A DNA stretch of 64,000 bases, taken from positions 62,001-126,000 of the forward strand of contig QJPP01007592.1 of the NCBI GenBank assembly GCA_003996215.1, written 5' to 3'. Under the pieces are notes generated by a model, which saw nothing but the letters and a program-made list of their open reading frames with translations, searched no databases and had not been told where the DNA came from. Within the stretch, counting starts at the first letter, position 1, and every line of letters starts with the position of its first letter. Shown in pieces: positions 11,012-23,642 of the stretch. This DNA is from Jaltomata sinuosa. Its lineage: Eukaryota; Streptophyta; Magnoliopsida; Solanales; Solanaceae. Position numbers and translations under genes: made by a program.

Positions 11012-11778
11012 TATAGATCATATACCATCCAACCAAAGATGGTTGGTAAAGGGTAGACAAAAATACTTAAAATGTACAAATATTTCAATTCTTAATCACA
11101 TCGATCCAACTCGAGTCCCTACATCTACTTCTTTCCATCCATAACTTAATAAGTTGTCAAAGACAACATAAAACTAGAACCGTTCCCTTCATTAACTCCA
11201 GCCTGGATTGGCTTCTCGAGAATTGGAAAGCCCGTTCCTACCACGCGCACGGCCCGAATCCACCCTTGGTTATAAGAAGGAAGATTAATGGAGTTCAAGC
11301 GTACTACTTGTAGTAGTTGTAGGGACATCGACCCCCTATGTGTCTCAATTTTTCTTATCAATGTTTGGCAATCAATCACAATTCACAAGTACATATAGAT
11401 AAATATGTACTAGAGCATCTATTACCAGTACTTTATAACAAGAACTCTAGTAAATTAACTGACAATGTATATAAGACTAAGTTGACCAAGCCTTTCTACA
11501 GTCTTTGAACATGCATTAAAGATGAAAATACTATTTGCACACCAAAAAAGATAGCCGTTTCTATATGTTCACATTGAAATTCATGAAGTCGAATCTCTTT
11601 TGTAATTGATATAACAAGCATTAACACTAAAACACAACCTCCTATACTTTCGTAACCTTTTTTTTAAAAAAAAAAAATGTAAAATGTAGTGTTAAGATCA
11701 TATACCAGAATATTATATTCACGCGTTTGAACATATGAAGAGAAATTGCATAATACTTTTATTTCTGCTGAAATTTGA
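11012..11778. other. No recognised feature
   Basis: No gene or repeat end identified. Open frames on the two strands overlap each other and show no family resemblance. Confidence 0.4.
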
Positions 11779-11786
11779 ACTTGAGG

Positions 11787-13022
11787 AGTGTGTTTGGTAT
11801 GGAAGAAAATGTTTTTTGGAAAATGTTTTCCATTGTCTTGTGTTTGGTTGGTCAAAAGATTTAGAAAAATATTTTCTTGACTTCTCTAATGATAATGAAA
11901 GTAGGGAAAACAAGTCATCACCATCATAACACCCCAATCTCACACTCACCCACTCCACCCTTCTACTCCCACCCCTACCTTCACCCCCCCTCTACCTCAC
12001 ACAATTTTTTAAAAATATTTTTTCTATTTCGCCCCACCCCCACCTCCACCCCACATCAGTTTTCTTTAACTTTTTTCAATTCTTTCTTTAAAAAACAAAA
12101 TTAATTTTTTTCAAAAAAGTAATTTTTTTTGTATTCCAACTCACCCATCCACCCACCCCGCTTTAACACCCTCCCCCCCCATCACACACCACCACCACCA
12201 CATCCACTCATCCAAACTAAATTTTAAAAAAAAAAATCAAAAAAAGTAATATTTTTGTATTTCAACCCCATCCTACCCCCCCCCCCCCCCCCCCCCCCCC
12301 CACCCCCACACTCAAAATTCAATTTAATCCCCTCCCCTCAAAACCCTACCACCTCCATCCCACCCGAAATTTAATTTTTAATTTTTTTTAAATTATTTAT
12401 TTTTTAAAACAAAGTAATATTTTTGATACCTTCACCCTCATCCCTCATCCCCCACCCTCACCCCCACCCCCACCCCACCCCACCTCATCCCATCCCACCT
12501 AAAATTAATTTTTTAATTTTTTTAAAAAAATTACTTATTTTTTAAAAGTAATGATTTTGGTACTGCTCCTACCACTACCACCCCCACCCCCACCCCCACC
12601 CCCACCGCACCAAAAATTCAATTTTAATTTTATTTTTAAAAAAAAAACTTACTTTTTTTTAAAAAAAAGTAATATTTTTGGTACCCCTTCCCCCCATCCC
12701 ACCACCACGCCACCCAAAATTTAATTTTTAAATTTTTTTAGTTACCCGCCCTACACCTACCCAGCCCCCCTCCCTCTCCCCCAACCCCCAACCTACCCCT
12801 TAGAAAATATTTCAACTCTCTAATCAAAAATAAAAAAAAATATTTTTTTGAGAAATGTATTTTCACTTATCAATCAAACAATAGAAAATATTTTTCGAAA
12901 AATGTTTTCCACTCACCAACCAAACATGAGAAAATAAGTAAGAAATCAACTTGTTTTCCATAAAACATTTTCCATGAAAAACACTTTCCATGGAAAATAT
13001 TTTTCTTCATACCAAACAGTAC
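11787..13022. mobile_element. Fold-back element with C-rich tandem interior
   Basis: The ends TGTTTGGTATGGAAGAAAAT and ATTTTTCTTCATACCAAACA are inverted repeats rich in GGAAAATGTTTTCC. Between them are five or six diverged units, each an A/T block around AAAAAGTAATATTTTTGGTA plus a CACCCC-rich block. A run of 26 C lies at 12276-12301. An imperfect 8-bp target duplication (ACTTGAGG/ACCTGAGA) may flank it. There is no coding capacity. Confidence 0.65.
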
Positions 13023-13180
13023 ACCTGAGATCTCATGATTTTCAACCCATTTTATTGACTATTAGACTATACCCTTGGATGCTTTTCTTAGTTACAGATA
13101 TATACCATTCGGCCAACTAGTTTACCAACATGGTTGAAGGATACACAACATATGTACTATCAGTGAATACATCGTGTATA

Positions 13181-13466
13181 CACTACTAAAAAATTATTAA
13201 TTTTTCATGGAAAAATTTTCACTGAAAAATGTTCAGTGGTTCTTTCCACAATTATTTTGATTGAATCAGTGAGAAGAAAAAAATATTACAGTAGTGTTTT
13301 TTCACGAAAAAAATTAGGAAGCTTCCCAATGTTTCAATGAGAATATGTTTTCCACCATGTGTTTTCTCAGTGAACTGATTCGGTAAAAAATGGGTGAAAA
13401 AACTATGTTTTATAACACAAATTTTTCATTAATTCGCGGTGAAAAAAATCTGTGTTTCTAGTAGTG
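13181..13466. mobile_element. CACTA-ended MITE, copy 1
   Basis: It begins CACTACTAAAAA and ends TTTCTAGTAGTG, inverted termini of the CACTA (EnSpm) type. 286 bp. Flanking triplets ATA/ATG are a near-match for the 3-bp target duplication of this superfamily. Related copies lie at 18378-18625 and 26181-26449. Confidence 0.75.
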
Positions 13467-13954
13467 ATGGATGTATATATTATATGTATATTAATATAAA
13501 ATATACACTATTTATATACTTTGTACATATCTTATAAATTAGATGGTCGAATAGTTCAAGCCGGTAACTATCATATTTTTCTTCTTAATTATACCAACTA
13601 TACAGATTATCCACATTTTGAAATTCAATAATATTGTTAAATTTAACTAATTGGAAATCCCAAAATTTGGATGTTTTAATTAAGTGGATAAATGTCATTA
13701 GTGGACAATTAGGACAAACAAACAGAAAGGACATATCAATGTTTTAACTTTATTTATGCTTAATTCTAAAAGCTTCACTATCAGATTATGACTTATGATC
13801 AGCCAAAAAGGAGTATAAGTAATAAAATAGAGTACTACAAATAGAAGTTTGAACTGTTGTTGCTAGCTTTACACATTTTTCAAGTTTGAAAACAGTTTTA
13901 GATCATGTTGTGGAAATTAAAATATTTTATCGTCGGCAACTTACCTAATATGGT

Positions 13955-14147
13955 ATCAACGAGGATTGTGGTGGAATGGTAAGTATTTTTTCATTTTTAA
14001 TTAAAGGTCTCGAATTTGAGTCTCCTTATATATGAAATCGTCTTTGTTAAAGAGTGCTTTACTCCCCAATATGAGACTTCTCGACACAAATCTGGGTTTA
14101 TTCGAGTTTCAATGCAAATACCAAATACCGAATGGAGAACAAAAAAA
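13955..14147 (+). mobile_element. tRNA-derived SINE, full length
   Basis: An A-box-like GGTGGAATGGTAAG and a B-box-like GGTCTCGAATTTGAG are followed by a 3' body and an A8 tail. A 16-bp target-site duplication with one mismatch (ACTTACCTAATATGGT/ACTTAGCTAATATGGT) lies at 13939-13954 and 14148-14163. Confidence 0.85.
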
Positions 14148-14599
14148 ACTTAGCTAATATGGTTATTTAACATCATATTATATTTAGTTTAACTAATATC
14201 CACTTCTGACGTAAAATTCTTTTATACTATCAAATTATCTTTATATGTTATAATATATAATTTGTCTTATTTTTATAATTAGAAATTCTATTTTTATGAA
14301 AGATTAATCATTACAAATATTTTTTGAGAACCTAATAATATAAAAATGTATTCATAATGTTGGTGGATATAAATTATACTTTATTACAATCAGTAGAGAA
14401 ACCAACTAAGGGTATTGTTACTGTATATAAGAGGGTGGCACATAGCTCTCAAAGCATGCAGTTATTGAACAACATGCATGTTTAAGCTATGTGTTTGCAG
14501 GTTTCATTTAAAAAAAAATAATATTTTTTTTGTTTTAATTTATTTGTCTTATTTTTAATTTTAATCTGTTATATATTTAATTAAAATATTATATTATGT

Positions 14600-15421
14600 A
14601 TTTGACGGTTACGTAAAAGATATTATAAATCACAATATAAAAATTTGGTTGATTTTTGAAATTATATTAGTGCCACATAAATTGGGACCGAGAGAATAAC
14701 ACAATAACTAAAAATTGAAAATATTTAAAAACCATATAAGAAATTTGGTTCACTATTCAAATTCCATTTGTGCCACGTAAATTGAAACAAAAGGAGTAAC
14801 ATATATTATTTAAAAATGACATAAACAGTATTATAAATCACAATAATTAAAAAAAAGTATAATAAATTTAATAATATATGACAATTACGTAAAAGATATT
14901 ATAAATCACAATATAAAAATTTGGTTGATTTTTGAAATTATATTAGTGCCACATAAATTGGGACCGAGAGAATAACACAATAACTAAAAATTGAAAATAT
15001 TTAAAAACCATATAAGAAATTTGGTTCACTATTCAAATTCCATTTGTGCCACGTAAATTGAAACAAAAGGAGTAACATATATTATTTAAAAATGACATAA
15101 ACAGTATTATAAATCACAATAATTAAAAAAAAGTATAATAAATTTAATAATATATGACAATTACGTAAAAGATATTATAAATCACAATATAAAAATTTGG
15201 TTGATTTTTGAAATTATATTAGTGCCACATAAATTGGGACCGAGAGAATAACACAATAACTAAAAATTGAAAATATTTAAAAACCATATAAGAAATTTGG
15301 TTCACTATTCAAATTCCATTTGTGCCACGTAAATTGAAACAAAAGGAGTAACATATATTATTTGAAAATGACATAAAAAGTATTATAAATCTCAATAATA
15401 CAAAAAAGGTATAATAAATTT
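14600..15421. repeat. Tandem repeat, 276-bp unit, about 3 copies
   Basis: The word TTTGGTTGATTTTTGAAATT starts at 14644, 14920 and 15196, so the period is exactly 276 bp. The first two copies are almost identical and only the edges have diverged. Each unit is itself two related halves of about 138 bp, each with a GTGCCAC(A/G)TAAATTG core. The same half-unit family appears inverted at 36295-37010. Confidence 0.9.
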
Positions 15422-16884
15422 AGTGACTTTTTGAATTCTATCTATATAACATATTGGACCCGTATTGACACAAAATTTTGTGTCTAGTTTAAAATATAAT
15501 GTGTTAATTGTTAATAGGTATAAAAAGTGTAATTCTTAACTTATATATGTAATATAATTTTTTATATATATATATAATACATATATATTTTTGACAAAAA
15601 ATATTATGTTCAGTATCCTTCGATCTACGTGGCTCCACTGTGCACCCTTCGATCTGTGTGGCTCCACCAGATTACAATCTAGTCTCCTCTTGTTAGTAGC
15701 AATGCTAGAAGTTTGTCAAGCTAGATGAGAAATAAGACACAAAGATATTGTATCTAAATAGATAATTATTTATTTTTAAAAATAGTTTCAAACACATAAA
15801 GTACATTGAATATGCTAATTACAACTACTACTTTTAATCAAGTAAGCCAAATGAGATATATGTAATGATCCTTAGGATATTGCTAAAATATAAAATAAAT
15901 AAAAGGATTTTGGATTAATTGAAATATATATCTTAATTTTAGTACGAATAAGACATTTATTTGACAAGAAGAGAGTCAGTGACATCAAAGGTTGACCTAC
16001 AATGTCCAATTAATATTTGATAGGGCTATTTTATTTTATTTTTTTCGGTTAAATTTTTCAAATTTCATCTTGATTTATAAATCATTAACAAATAGTGACT
16101 AGGGCTCACCAAATATTATTATCATCCTATCCCTTTCACACGAGATACACCTGTTTTTTTTAAAGAAAAAAAATAAAATATATATATATGTATATATATT
16201 TGGACATTAATTCTCTAGTATCCTATGTAATCACTTAAAGCAAACTAGTATTATATTTCTAAATTTCATGAACTTATTTAGGTGTTTAGACAACATTTGG
16301 TTGGAGAATTAAAAAAAAAATATTGAAGCGTTGAAGTTAGAATTTGTATGTATTTTGGACGTGAATTTCATTTTAAAATAAAAGGTTTAATTATGATTTA
16401 AGAATGAAATACATTATTTCAGTTAAAATACTTTTCAGACAAATTTTTAATATTACGCTAGTGCTATTTGTAAGTACTGAAATATTATTTTTGACAAGTG
16501 TGTTAAACCATCAAAATTAAATTAAGTAAAATGTTTGTGTCCCCCACTGTAAACTAACACAAAGAACTAATTAAGCATGTTAATAAAATTAATTATTTAA
16601 TTCCGTTCTTAATTAGTGTAAGAAAATGCTATATATATAAATCAAAACCAAATTAGTTTCTGAAACAACGCAAATTCAAGTGTAATTAAATCCATTCATT
16701 TCTCATGTAGTTATTATTTTTGAGAATGTATAATTCATTAAGCAAATAAAAACATATTATTTTTTACCGTTACGCTTTTAGATGGGAGCACAATAATTCA
16801 ACAGCTCACATTGCTTATAAAGCTTAACAATGATCAAGATAAAAAAATAATATAACACGATATATACCGGACAACAACAATATA
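15422..16884. other. AT-rich intergenic DNA, no gene seen
   Basis: Contains TA-rich microsatellite stretches near 15550 and 16180. No gene or transposon end could be supported. Confidence 0.45.
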
Positions 16885-17035
16885 ATAACATACCTAGTGT
16901 GTATTCCCATTTAAGTAATTGGTCTGAAGTGGGTCGAATGTACACAGACCTTACTTCTATCTCGTGGAGATAAAGAAAAGTTATTTTCGAATGATCATCG
17001 GCTCAAGTAACGCATAACAAAGCAGTTTGAAAAAG
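16885..17035 (-). mobile_element. LINE/SINE 3' end, minus strand
   Basis: Starting with a CAACAACAA tail on the plus strand, it shows the same 3' end as 9983-10083 and 7310-7420 (CAGACCTTACTTCTATCTCG, then the GGCTCAAGTAACGCATA block). It is 5'-truncated. Confidence 0.55.
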
Positions 17036-17089
17036 AGAATACAACAGTACTAAATAAGACATAACGTACAACTAATTATATAAGTCATA

Positions 17090-17862
17090 CTCCCTCCTCC
17101 ATCTTTACATGTCCAGTATACTAGAAATAGTTACTCAACTTTACTTGTCCAGTTCGAAAAACCAAAAGATTATATTTTATCATTTTGTGTCTATTTTATC
17201 TAGGATTGTTAAAAATCGAATAAAAAAAAGTAATTGGATTATCGATACTGGGCTATTGTTTAGCGGTTTTGGTAATGGTATTGATTATTTTCTTATATAT
17301 TGGGTTATCGGTTCTTAACGGTTTGAGATTTTTTCTCAACGGGTAAATCGATAATTCGATAGTAAATTAAAATTAAAGTATATACCATTCGGTATATAAA
17401 GTCCTTGACTTAGGTTTAGTTTCATACTTTCATTTCTGACTGTCTCAGACTCTAGGTTATTCTAAAAGTTGCCAGTGTTTGCTTTTGAGCAATATGCAAT
17501 CTCTTAACTCATATGCATGGTTCATTTGGTTTGTCACCTTGTTTTTAAGTGATTTTCAATAATTTTTTTCTATGAAATGATCTTAACGGTTAAATCGATA
17601 ACGATCAATAACCAGTAAACCGATGGTTCTATAATGGTTTTTAGCATGTCTACAAATCGATAATCAGTAAGTCAAACCGATAAACTTCAAAATCGAATCG
17701 ACAGATACGCAACTCTAATTTTACCCTTGTTATTAAATATTATTCCTTACTCAATATTTAGATGACTTCTAATTAATATGGGTGATATAGTAAAATTATC
17801 CTTTTTTTAAAAAAAAAAATATATCAAATTTAACTTAAACAATTAAAAATAAGCTTAGGGAG
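17090..17862. mobile_element. Stowaway MITE split by a hAT element
   Basis: Termini CTCCCTCCTCC and TAGGGAG with flanking TA dinucleotides (17088-17089 and 17863-17864) are those of Stowaway (Tc1/mariner). The 517-bp element at 17201-17717 divides it. Confidence 0.7.
17201..17717. mobile_element. hAT-type non-autonomous element inside a Stowaway
   Basis: Ends TAGGATTG and (inverted) TAGAGTTG. Flanks ATTTTATC (17193-17200) and ATTTTACC (17718-17725) match at 7 of 8 positions, as expected for an 8-bp hAT target duplication. The interior repeats ATCGATA/CGGTTT words in both orientations. No coding capacity. Confidence 0.65.
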
Positions 17863-18168
17863 TAATAAATAATAGAGAAAGCGTAACATAATATTAACCA
17901 GAGCAAATAACACGATATCGGACGATAAAAACATCTCGAATACTTATATACTTAAAAAAAAAGCTGAGATGAAAGAAGCATCAGCTCATAAAATAGACAT
18001 GGATACAACAATACAACATAAAGTAAAAAAACTTTTCAAAATTGGAAAACAGAAAAAATAGAAATTGATTTTGACCTATAGTGGCCAAAAAACCCTAATT
18101 AATAATAACTGCTGCATATCTTAATAGGAATTTTTAATCAAGTAGAAATGGAGCTATTTAATTAATAG
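17863..18168. other. 3' flank of the PRE-like gene
   Basis: Downstream side of the minus-strand HLH gene, probably holding its 3' UTR. No other feature seen. Confidence 0.4.
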
Positions 18169-19722
18169 CTACATAAGTAAGCTTCTAATAATGGCAGCTT
18201 GAGCACTATCACTATCAGTTGATTCCAAAAGTTGTGATAATCTCTCACTTAATCCATCCACTTCTCTGTGTAAATTCCTTATATAGTTGCAAGTCTCTTG
18301 CAGCACTTTTGAAGCTGAAACCTGTTTAATTTAATTTAATTGAAAAACATAAAAAAAATGTTAGAAACTAGATAATACATTACTAGAAACAGAGGTCTTT
18401 TCCACCACGAATCAATGATAAATTAGTATTATAAAATATGATTTTTCTACCGAACAAGTTCATTGGGAAAACGCATGATAGGTAACAGGTTCCCATGAAA
18501 CACTGGGAAGCTTCCTAATTTTTAAACACTATTATTTTTTCTTTTCCCACTGCTTCAATCAAAATATCGGAAGAAATAGCCACGAAACACTTTTCAATGG
18601 GAAAATAGTGGTTCTTTTAGTAATGATATTTGATGATCCTAGTCGAAGATGAGGGTCTATCGAAAACAAGAGTCAGTCTCTATACACCCACAAAGCTAAC
18701 ATAAAGTTCATGTACACCCCATTCTTTCAAGACCTTACTTGTGAAACTATACTCAATTCGTAACTTATTACATTATATTATTATTATTGTAACACAAATT
18801 GTAGCTTAAAAGTAGGCAAAGGGTGCATGTATATAGGTCACTTTCAATCAAGATACTATATATTATGAGGTGTGGATGCTAACTTACATAACAGAATAAT
18901 CAATTCCATTTAATATCTTTAAAAAGGATGAAACTAAGAATATTACGTAACTATCAGGTATCAAGAGTGTAACTTTTGTAAGAATTAAAAATAAAATAAA
19001 AAATGAGGGAGCAACATCTTATTCTCTTCACGAGAACTTCTGAATCGTAGAAACATTCGGGCTCCACATCCATCTTGTTAATTAGCAGTCACAAACCCTA
19101 TACTGGTAATTCAATAGGTCAAGTAAGTCTGCTGACAAGCCTGTCGGCTATTTCTATTTGAGAAACCTATATTGATTGTATTATCAAATACAGTGCAGTT
19201 CAGACTCATCTCCTCGCTTTATATAAGCTATTTTACACCTAGAAACGGGATATTGAGGAAAAAAGAGAATGCGTCGAAGCAACAAACAAGACAAGTACAT
19301 TTTGGCTTAGAAATTAATGAGGGATTGTGGGCTATACTAAATGTCACCCTCAAACTTATCTCTAAAAGGAAAAGAAATTAAAGACCACACAAACTATAGG
19401 AAGTTTCTAGGAAATTAATGTCTTCAAATATTTGCACCCCCCACACAACATACGTATATCAAAAGTAAAAAAAACAAAGACAAGAATAACACCAAACATA
19501 TATGTACTAGTAAAAATATTATAAGGATCGATACGTTTATGTATACTGATGTTTATGTATACTGATGTTTATGTATACTGATAGTGTAAATAATTTTTCA
19601 ATATCGATCGATACCTTGTCAGAACGCCTATTGCGAATTTCAGGAATAAGTTGTTGCAACTTGGAAACAAGATCAGCAATCTGATCATCACTTATTCTGG
19701 AACGTGATCTTCTGCTTGACAT
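18169..19722 (-). CDS. PRE/KIDARI-type atypical HLH transcription regulator
   Basis: Two exons, 19722-19615 (36 codons) and 18321-18169 (50 codons plus stop), are separated by a GT-AG intron 19614-18322. The 86-residue product starts MSSRRSRSR, then ISDDQIADLVSKLQQLIPEI (helix 1, about 10-29), a short loop, SASKVLQETCNYIRNLHREV (helix 2, about 38-57) and ends AIIRSLLM. The basic DNA-contact region of normal bHLH proteins is absent, the mark of the PACLOBUTRAZOL RESISTANCE/ILI family. These nuclear proteins cannot bind DNA themselves; they sequester inhibitory HLH partners such as IBH1 or HFR1 and promote gibberellin-, brassinosteroid- and light-dependent cell elongation. Residues resemble KIDARI (PRE6) most, by recollection. 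Family members are usually 91-94 residues; here several residues are missing between the Arg/Ser-rich start and helix 1. The frame and splice sites are clean, so it looks functional. Confidence 0.93.
18378..18625. mobile_element. CACTA-like MITE, copy 2, in the PRE-like intron
   Basis: Ends CATTACTAGAAAC and (inverted) CATTACTAAAAGAAC, with ATA on both sides (18375-18377, 18626-18628) as a 3-bp target duplication. The interior resembles 13181-13466, mostly in inverted orientation (for example GGGAAGCTTCCTAATTTTT). Confidence 0.72.
19534..19581. repeat. 16-bp tandem repeat in the PRE-like intron
   Basis: GTTTATGTATACTGAT is repeated three times, about 35 bp inside the donor end of the intron. 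Confidence 0.85.
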
Positions 19723-20060
19723 TATATATATTTGTCAGTACTGAATGATATTGAAACTAAGAAATTATAATCAAAACTCAAGAAAGAACAAAAGGGCCAG
19801 AGAAGAAAAATGAGAGAGAAAGAGTTATTAAGTGAGTTGTCAGATAGAATCTTGAAAATGAATTGAGAGTTTTCTGTGGGAGAGAGGGGAGTTTAAAAAG
19901 AAGAGAAGAAGAGAGAAAGAGACAAGTTATGGACAGAGAGATAAGGGAGCCATGAAGAGGAAATTAAAAAAACACTAAGGAAGGAGTGTTGGAGGTGAGC
20001 AAGACAAGTGCATGGGAGAAAGCAGTGGGCTATTCTTGTTTTTAAATAGAGAGAGAAATC
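19723..20060 (-). promoter_or_regulatory. 5' leader and core promoter of the PRE-like gene
   Basis: On the minus strand a TATA-like TATTTAAA lies at 20048-20041. Downstream is a long CT-rich leader (GA-rich on the plus strand, 19800-19930) of the kind common in plant 5' UTRs. The transcription start would then fall near 20010. This is inferred from composition and spacing only. Confidence 0.45.
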
Positions 20061-20249
20061 TATATGTCATTCGGGGCGGTGACGGATTCAAGATTTGAAC
20101 TTAATAGATTCAATATATATTGGTATAAAATATATTAGTAGACGTAAGCTACATCCGCCCCTTGTTTGAGGAGGTAGGAGATGGGGGTCCACGATCGAGT
20201 AATGTGAGCACAATAAATTTAAAGAATTTAATTTATAACACAAGTATTA

Positions 20250-20440
20250 CAACGTTCATAATAGGGATGGCGACAGGGCGAGACAAGTGCGGTGTTGTGC
20301 GAGGCCGGCGAATTTGATCTCAAGCAGAGCAGGGCAGGTATTCGACTTGTGTAGTGCGGGATGGGACAGGATGAAAACAGAAAAATTACTATATATGCAA
20401 GGTGAATTGGATATTTTATAAAAGACATCTATGATGGAGT
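20250..20440. repeat. GC-rich MITE-like fragment
   Basis: A GC-rich island in AT-rich DNA with words such as GGGCGAGACAAGTGCGG and GCAGGGCAGGTATTCGAC. These resemble the interior of Solanaceae hAT MITEs. Ends could not be defined. Confidence 0.3.
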
Positions 20441-20540
20441 CAAGACTTAAGTGAGGACAGTAGGAGGAGACTCGGAGTACGTACTTCTCAATCGTGATGG
20501 GGTCGGTTTGCATGGGGGATTAGTTCTTATATAGCTTATT

Positions 20541-21703
20541 TTTATTTACCTTGGTGATGAATGAAATGACACGTCATAGAGGTGTCATGGTGTATGCTAT
20601 TTGCAGATAACATAGTATTGATTGACAAGACACGCGTCAGAGTTAACAATATGCTGGAGGTCAGGAGACAAACCCTAGAGTCTAAAAGGTTCAGGTTGCG
20701 CAAAACTAAGACTAGAGTACTTGGAGTGCAAGTTCAGCAAGTAACTCACGTGACAAATGGGGAAGTAAAAATTGATGCACGTGTCATCATTAATAAGTTT
20801 CAAGTATCTTGGATATATAATCCAATAAAATGAGAAGATTGACGATGATATGAAGTGGGGTGGATGAAATGGAGGTTCGCATCCACCAAAACTTAAATGC
20901 AAGTTTTACAAAGTGGTTGTCAGACCAGCATTGTATGGGGCAAAGTGTTGATCGATCAAAAACTCGCACGTCCAAAAGATGAAAGTAGAGGAAGATGAAT
21001 GTGTGATCATATTAGGAGGGATATGATTAGTAACGAAGATATTAAGGAAAATGTGAGAGATCCTCGGTGATGGACAAGATGAGAGGAGGCGAGACTGATA
21101 TGGTTTGGACATGTAAAGAGGAGATGCACATATTCCCAGCGAAGGTGTGAGAGGTTGAATATGGTAAGTATGTATGAGAAGAGGTAGAGGTAGGAGGAAA
21201 TATATAAGGGAGAAATAATTAGACATGATATGACACGCCTGCAACTTATCGGACATGACCCTACGTAGGAGGATTTGGAAGTCGAGAATTAGGGTAAAAG
21301 ATTAGTAGGTAGTCGAGTGTTGTCTAGTTTAATTTTTCTTATCAATATTATTATTGTTATTATTATTATTATTCTCCTAATGTCTTATTGTTCTATTTTA
21401 TTACTTTCTGTTTTTTTCTTTATATCGATTATCATATTATTTTGTTGTTACTACTGCTCTCTTCTACGTTATTTCAGCATGACTTGCTTCACTATTGTAT
21501 TTTCTTTCCATACTTGTTTTTGATATAATTTACTTGAAGTGATGGTCTATCGAAAATATCTCTACCTTCACAAGATAGGAGTAAAACTCCTTGCACATCA
21601 TCCTCTTCAGACCCCGTTTATAATATATACTAAAGATTGGGCTGATACACATGCTCCTCTCCAGACGACCTTACTTATGACATATATTGATATGTTGTTG
21701 TTA
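20541..21703 (+). pseudogene. LINE reverse-transcriptase remnant with 3' UTR
   Basis: The stretch at 20582-20830 encodes WCMLFADNIVLIDKTR, the catalytic YADD-type motif of plant LINE reverse transcriptase (normally FADD, here FADN), then RRQTLESKRFRLRKTKT. Frame-broken matches follow for the downstream region (rearranged WMKWR-like and MVWFGHVKRR-like segments, to about 21280). The 3' UTR continues with the family tail to TATGTTGTTGTTATA near 21703. Many stops and frameshifts make it inactive. It belongs to the same LINE family as 7310-7880. Confidence 0.72.
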
Positions 21704-22494
21704 TACACTTTTAATTTGGATATTAAAATTGTGCATACGCCATTGCATTTATGCCATGCCCATCCTTCTTGTTATGTCTCCCAAATTAGGAGTTTACATT
21801 ACAAAGTCAAGTTGGGGGTAAACACACACAAGGTGGGTGGGGGAGATAATTTTGCCCTTGTTTATCAGCCAACTTTGCGGGCCTCGTTTGTGTCAGTAGT
21901 AGCACGCAAGCCCATGTTATCTTATTATCTCCTTGTCATTTTAATATAGTAGTCTCTTCTCTAACTCATATTAGCTCTCTCTTTCGACGAAAGCAAAGTC
22001 AGAATTTAAAATTTAAATTTTTTTAATTTATTTGTTCCTAAGCTTTATAAGTCGTACATATTCAATAGATTCTTAAAATAGATACATGATTTAAGTTAAA
22101 AAATTTTAATCCAATCTAACCCGTAGCAGATATTCTAGCTTCGCTTATGCCCCCTCACAAGTAGCCCACATCAATTTTACTAACATGACCAAACTACTCA
22201 GATAGTGTCTATGTTGAAAATTGAAATCAACTTCACGATTTTCGTGAAGATCTTAGATCTTCATCTCACTTGTTTTTACTCTACTAGCTAAGTAGATAGT
22301 AGAGGCTACTAGCTTGACTTGACTTAGCATGGTATTGTTGACCAAAAAGTATAAATTATTAAAATAACCTAAATAATGAAGCTAGTGAAAATCATAAAAG
22401 ATCAACATTTCAATTTTAGTATAGATAAAAGATATTAAATAATTTTTTTTTATTAGTCTAAGTCTTAACGGAATAAAATTACCTGATGTTTATT
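21704..22494. other. No recognised gene
   Basis: A 136-codon open frame crosses 21539-21949, but it reads through the LINE tail and has no family resemblance. The rest is AT-rich. Confidence 0.4.
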
Positions 22495-22648
22495 TGTTGA
22501 AAAAATTATATATACTTAATGATGAGTTAGTTAAAGTGTGCACAAGTTGATCGAAATACTATAATTATTACCATTGAAAAAATTATATATACTTAATGAG
22601 TTAATTAAAGTGTATACAAGCTGATCGAACCACTATAATTATTACCAA
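22495..22648. repeat. Tandem duplication, about 76 bp x 2
   Basis: TTGAAAAAATTATATATACT through GATCGAA and CTATAATTATTACC occurs twice back to back. The copies differ by a small indel and several substitutions. Confidence 0.85.
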
Positions 22649-23101
22649 AAAAGATAAAATTGACCTAGATCCAAGACTGATAAAATAACAATTAAACTAT
22701 TGCATGATTAAGAGAGAAGTAAGATATGAATAAAAGTTGAATTAATAGTCATAGCAAAAGGACCTAGTCGTCATGGAAGTGAATTTACAAAAGATATTAT
22801 TTTTGTTTGGTAGCAGGAAAGCTAATTATTTATAATATTTACCACTAATAAATTAAATGTTGATGATGTGAGATTACATTGGAAGAAATGAAAACTAACG
22901 TACTATATTACTATGAAATTTGTGTAAAATTTCATGTCGCACGTGATGGGGATATGCTCTACCTTTTCCCGGCGAGATTCCTGGTATATATTATGAAAAA
23001 AAATAGCGTATTTTTTAGATTCACGATGTATATATAACTTAAACTCGATGGATAATATTAGAGTTATGAACAACCTATCCCAATTTTTCCTCTTTCATGT
23101 A

Positions 23102-23309
23102 CTTTCTCCGTTTAGTTTGTTTGTATGATTTTGATAATTTGAAAGTTGAAACACAAAATTTTAAAAAGTAATTTTTTTTTAAAATTTTGTGATTTTAAAT
23201 ATGTCATTATGAGAAATTGAAACTAAAGAGTTGCTGAAAAAGAAAAATGACATTTTTTTAAAATGGATTAACAATAAAAGTAAGATAAATTTTTTTGAAA
23301 CAAACGGAG
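23102..23309. mobile_element. Stowaway MITE
   Basis: Ends CTTTCTCCGTTTAGTTTGTTT and GAAACAAACGGAG are inverted repeats with TA on both sides. 208 bp, no coding capacity. Confidence 0.78.
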
Positions 23310-23642
23310 TATCTTTTATAGGAATTGGGGGGAAAAAATCATAACTAACAATTCAAAGAAGAAATTTCGAGCTAAGTGAGTATTAGTATAGTCTGATTTT
23401 TTTCTTTTGAAGTCGTAACACTATTTATCAGGGAAACACTTTTTTTGAGTGAAAGAAATCAATCAGGGTAATGAGCCGTAAGAAAGATGAGCAAATCTTT
23501 TCTTTTATCGGTTTTTATAAAAGTAGAGGAGTGTGATAAAATAGATAGACATGCAATCTTGCGCAACAACTAATTGATCGACCTTTGTTTTGGATTGGTT
23601 CATATCTAAATTGATTTTAAGTTATATATTTAAGTTTTCTAG

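Noticed and set aside
21539..21949. A 136-codon plus-strand open frame
   Set aside because: It begins in the LINE 3' tail, has no family resemblance and reads as chance AT-rich translation.
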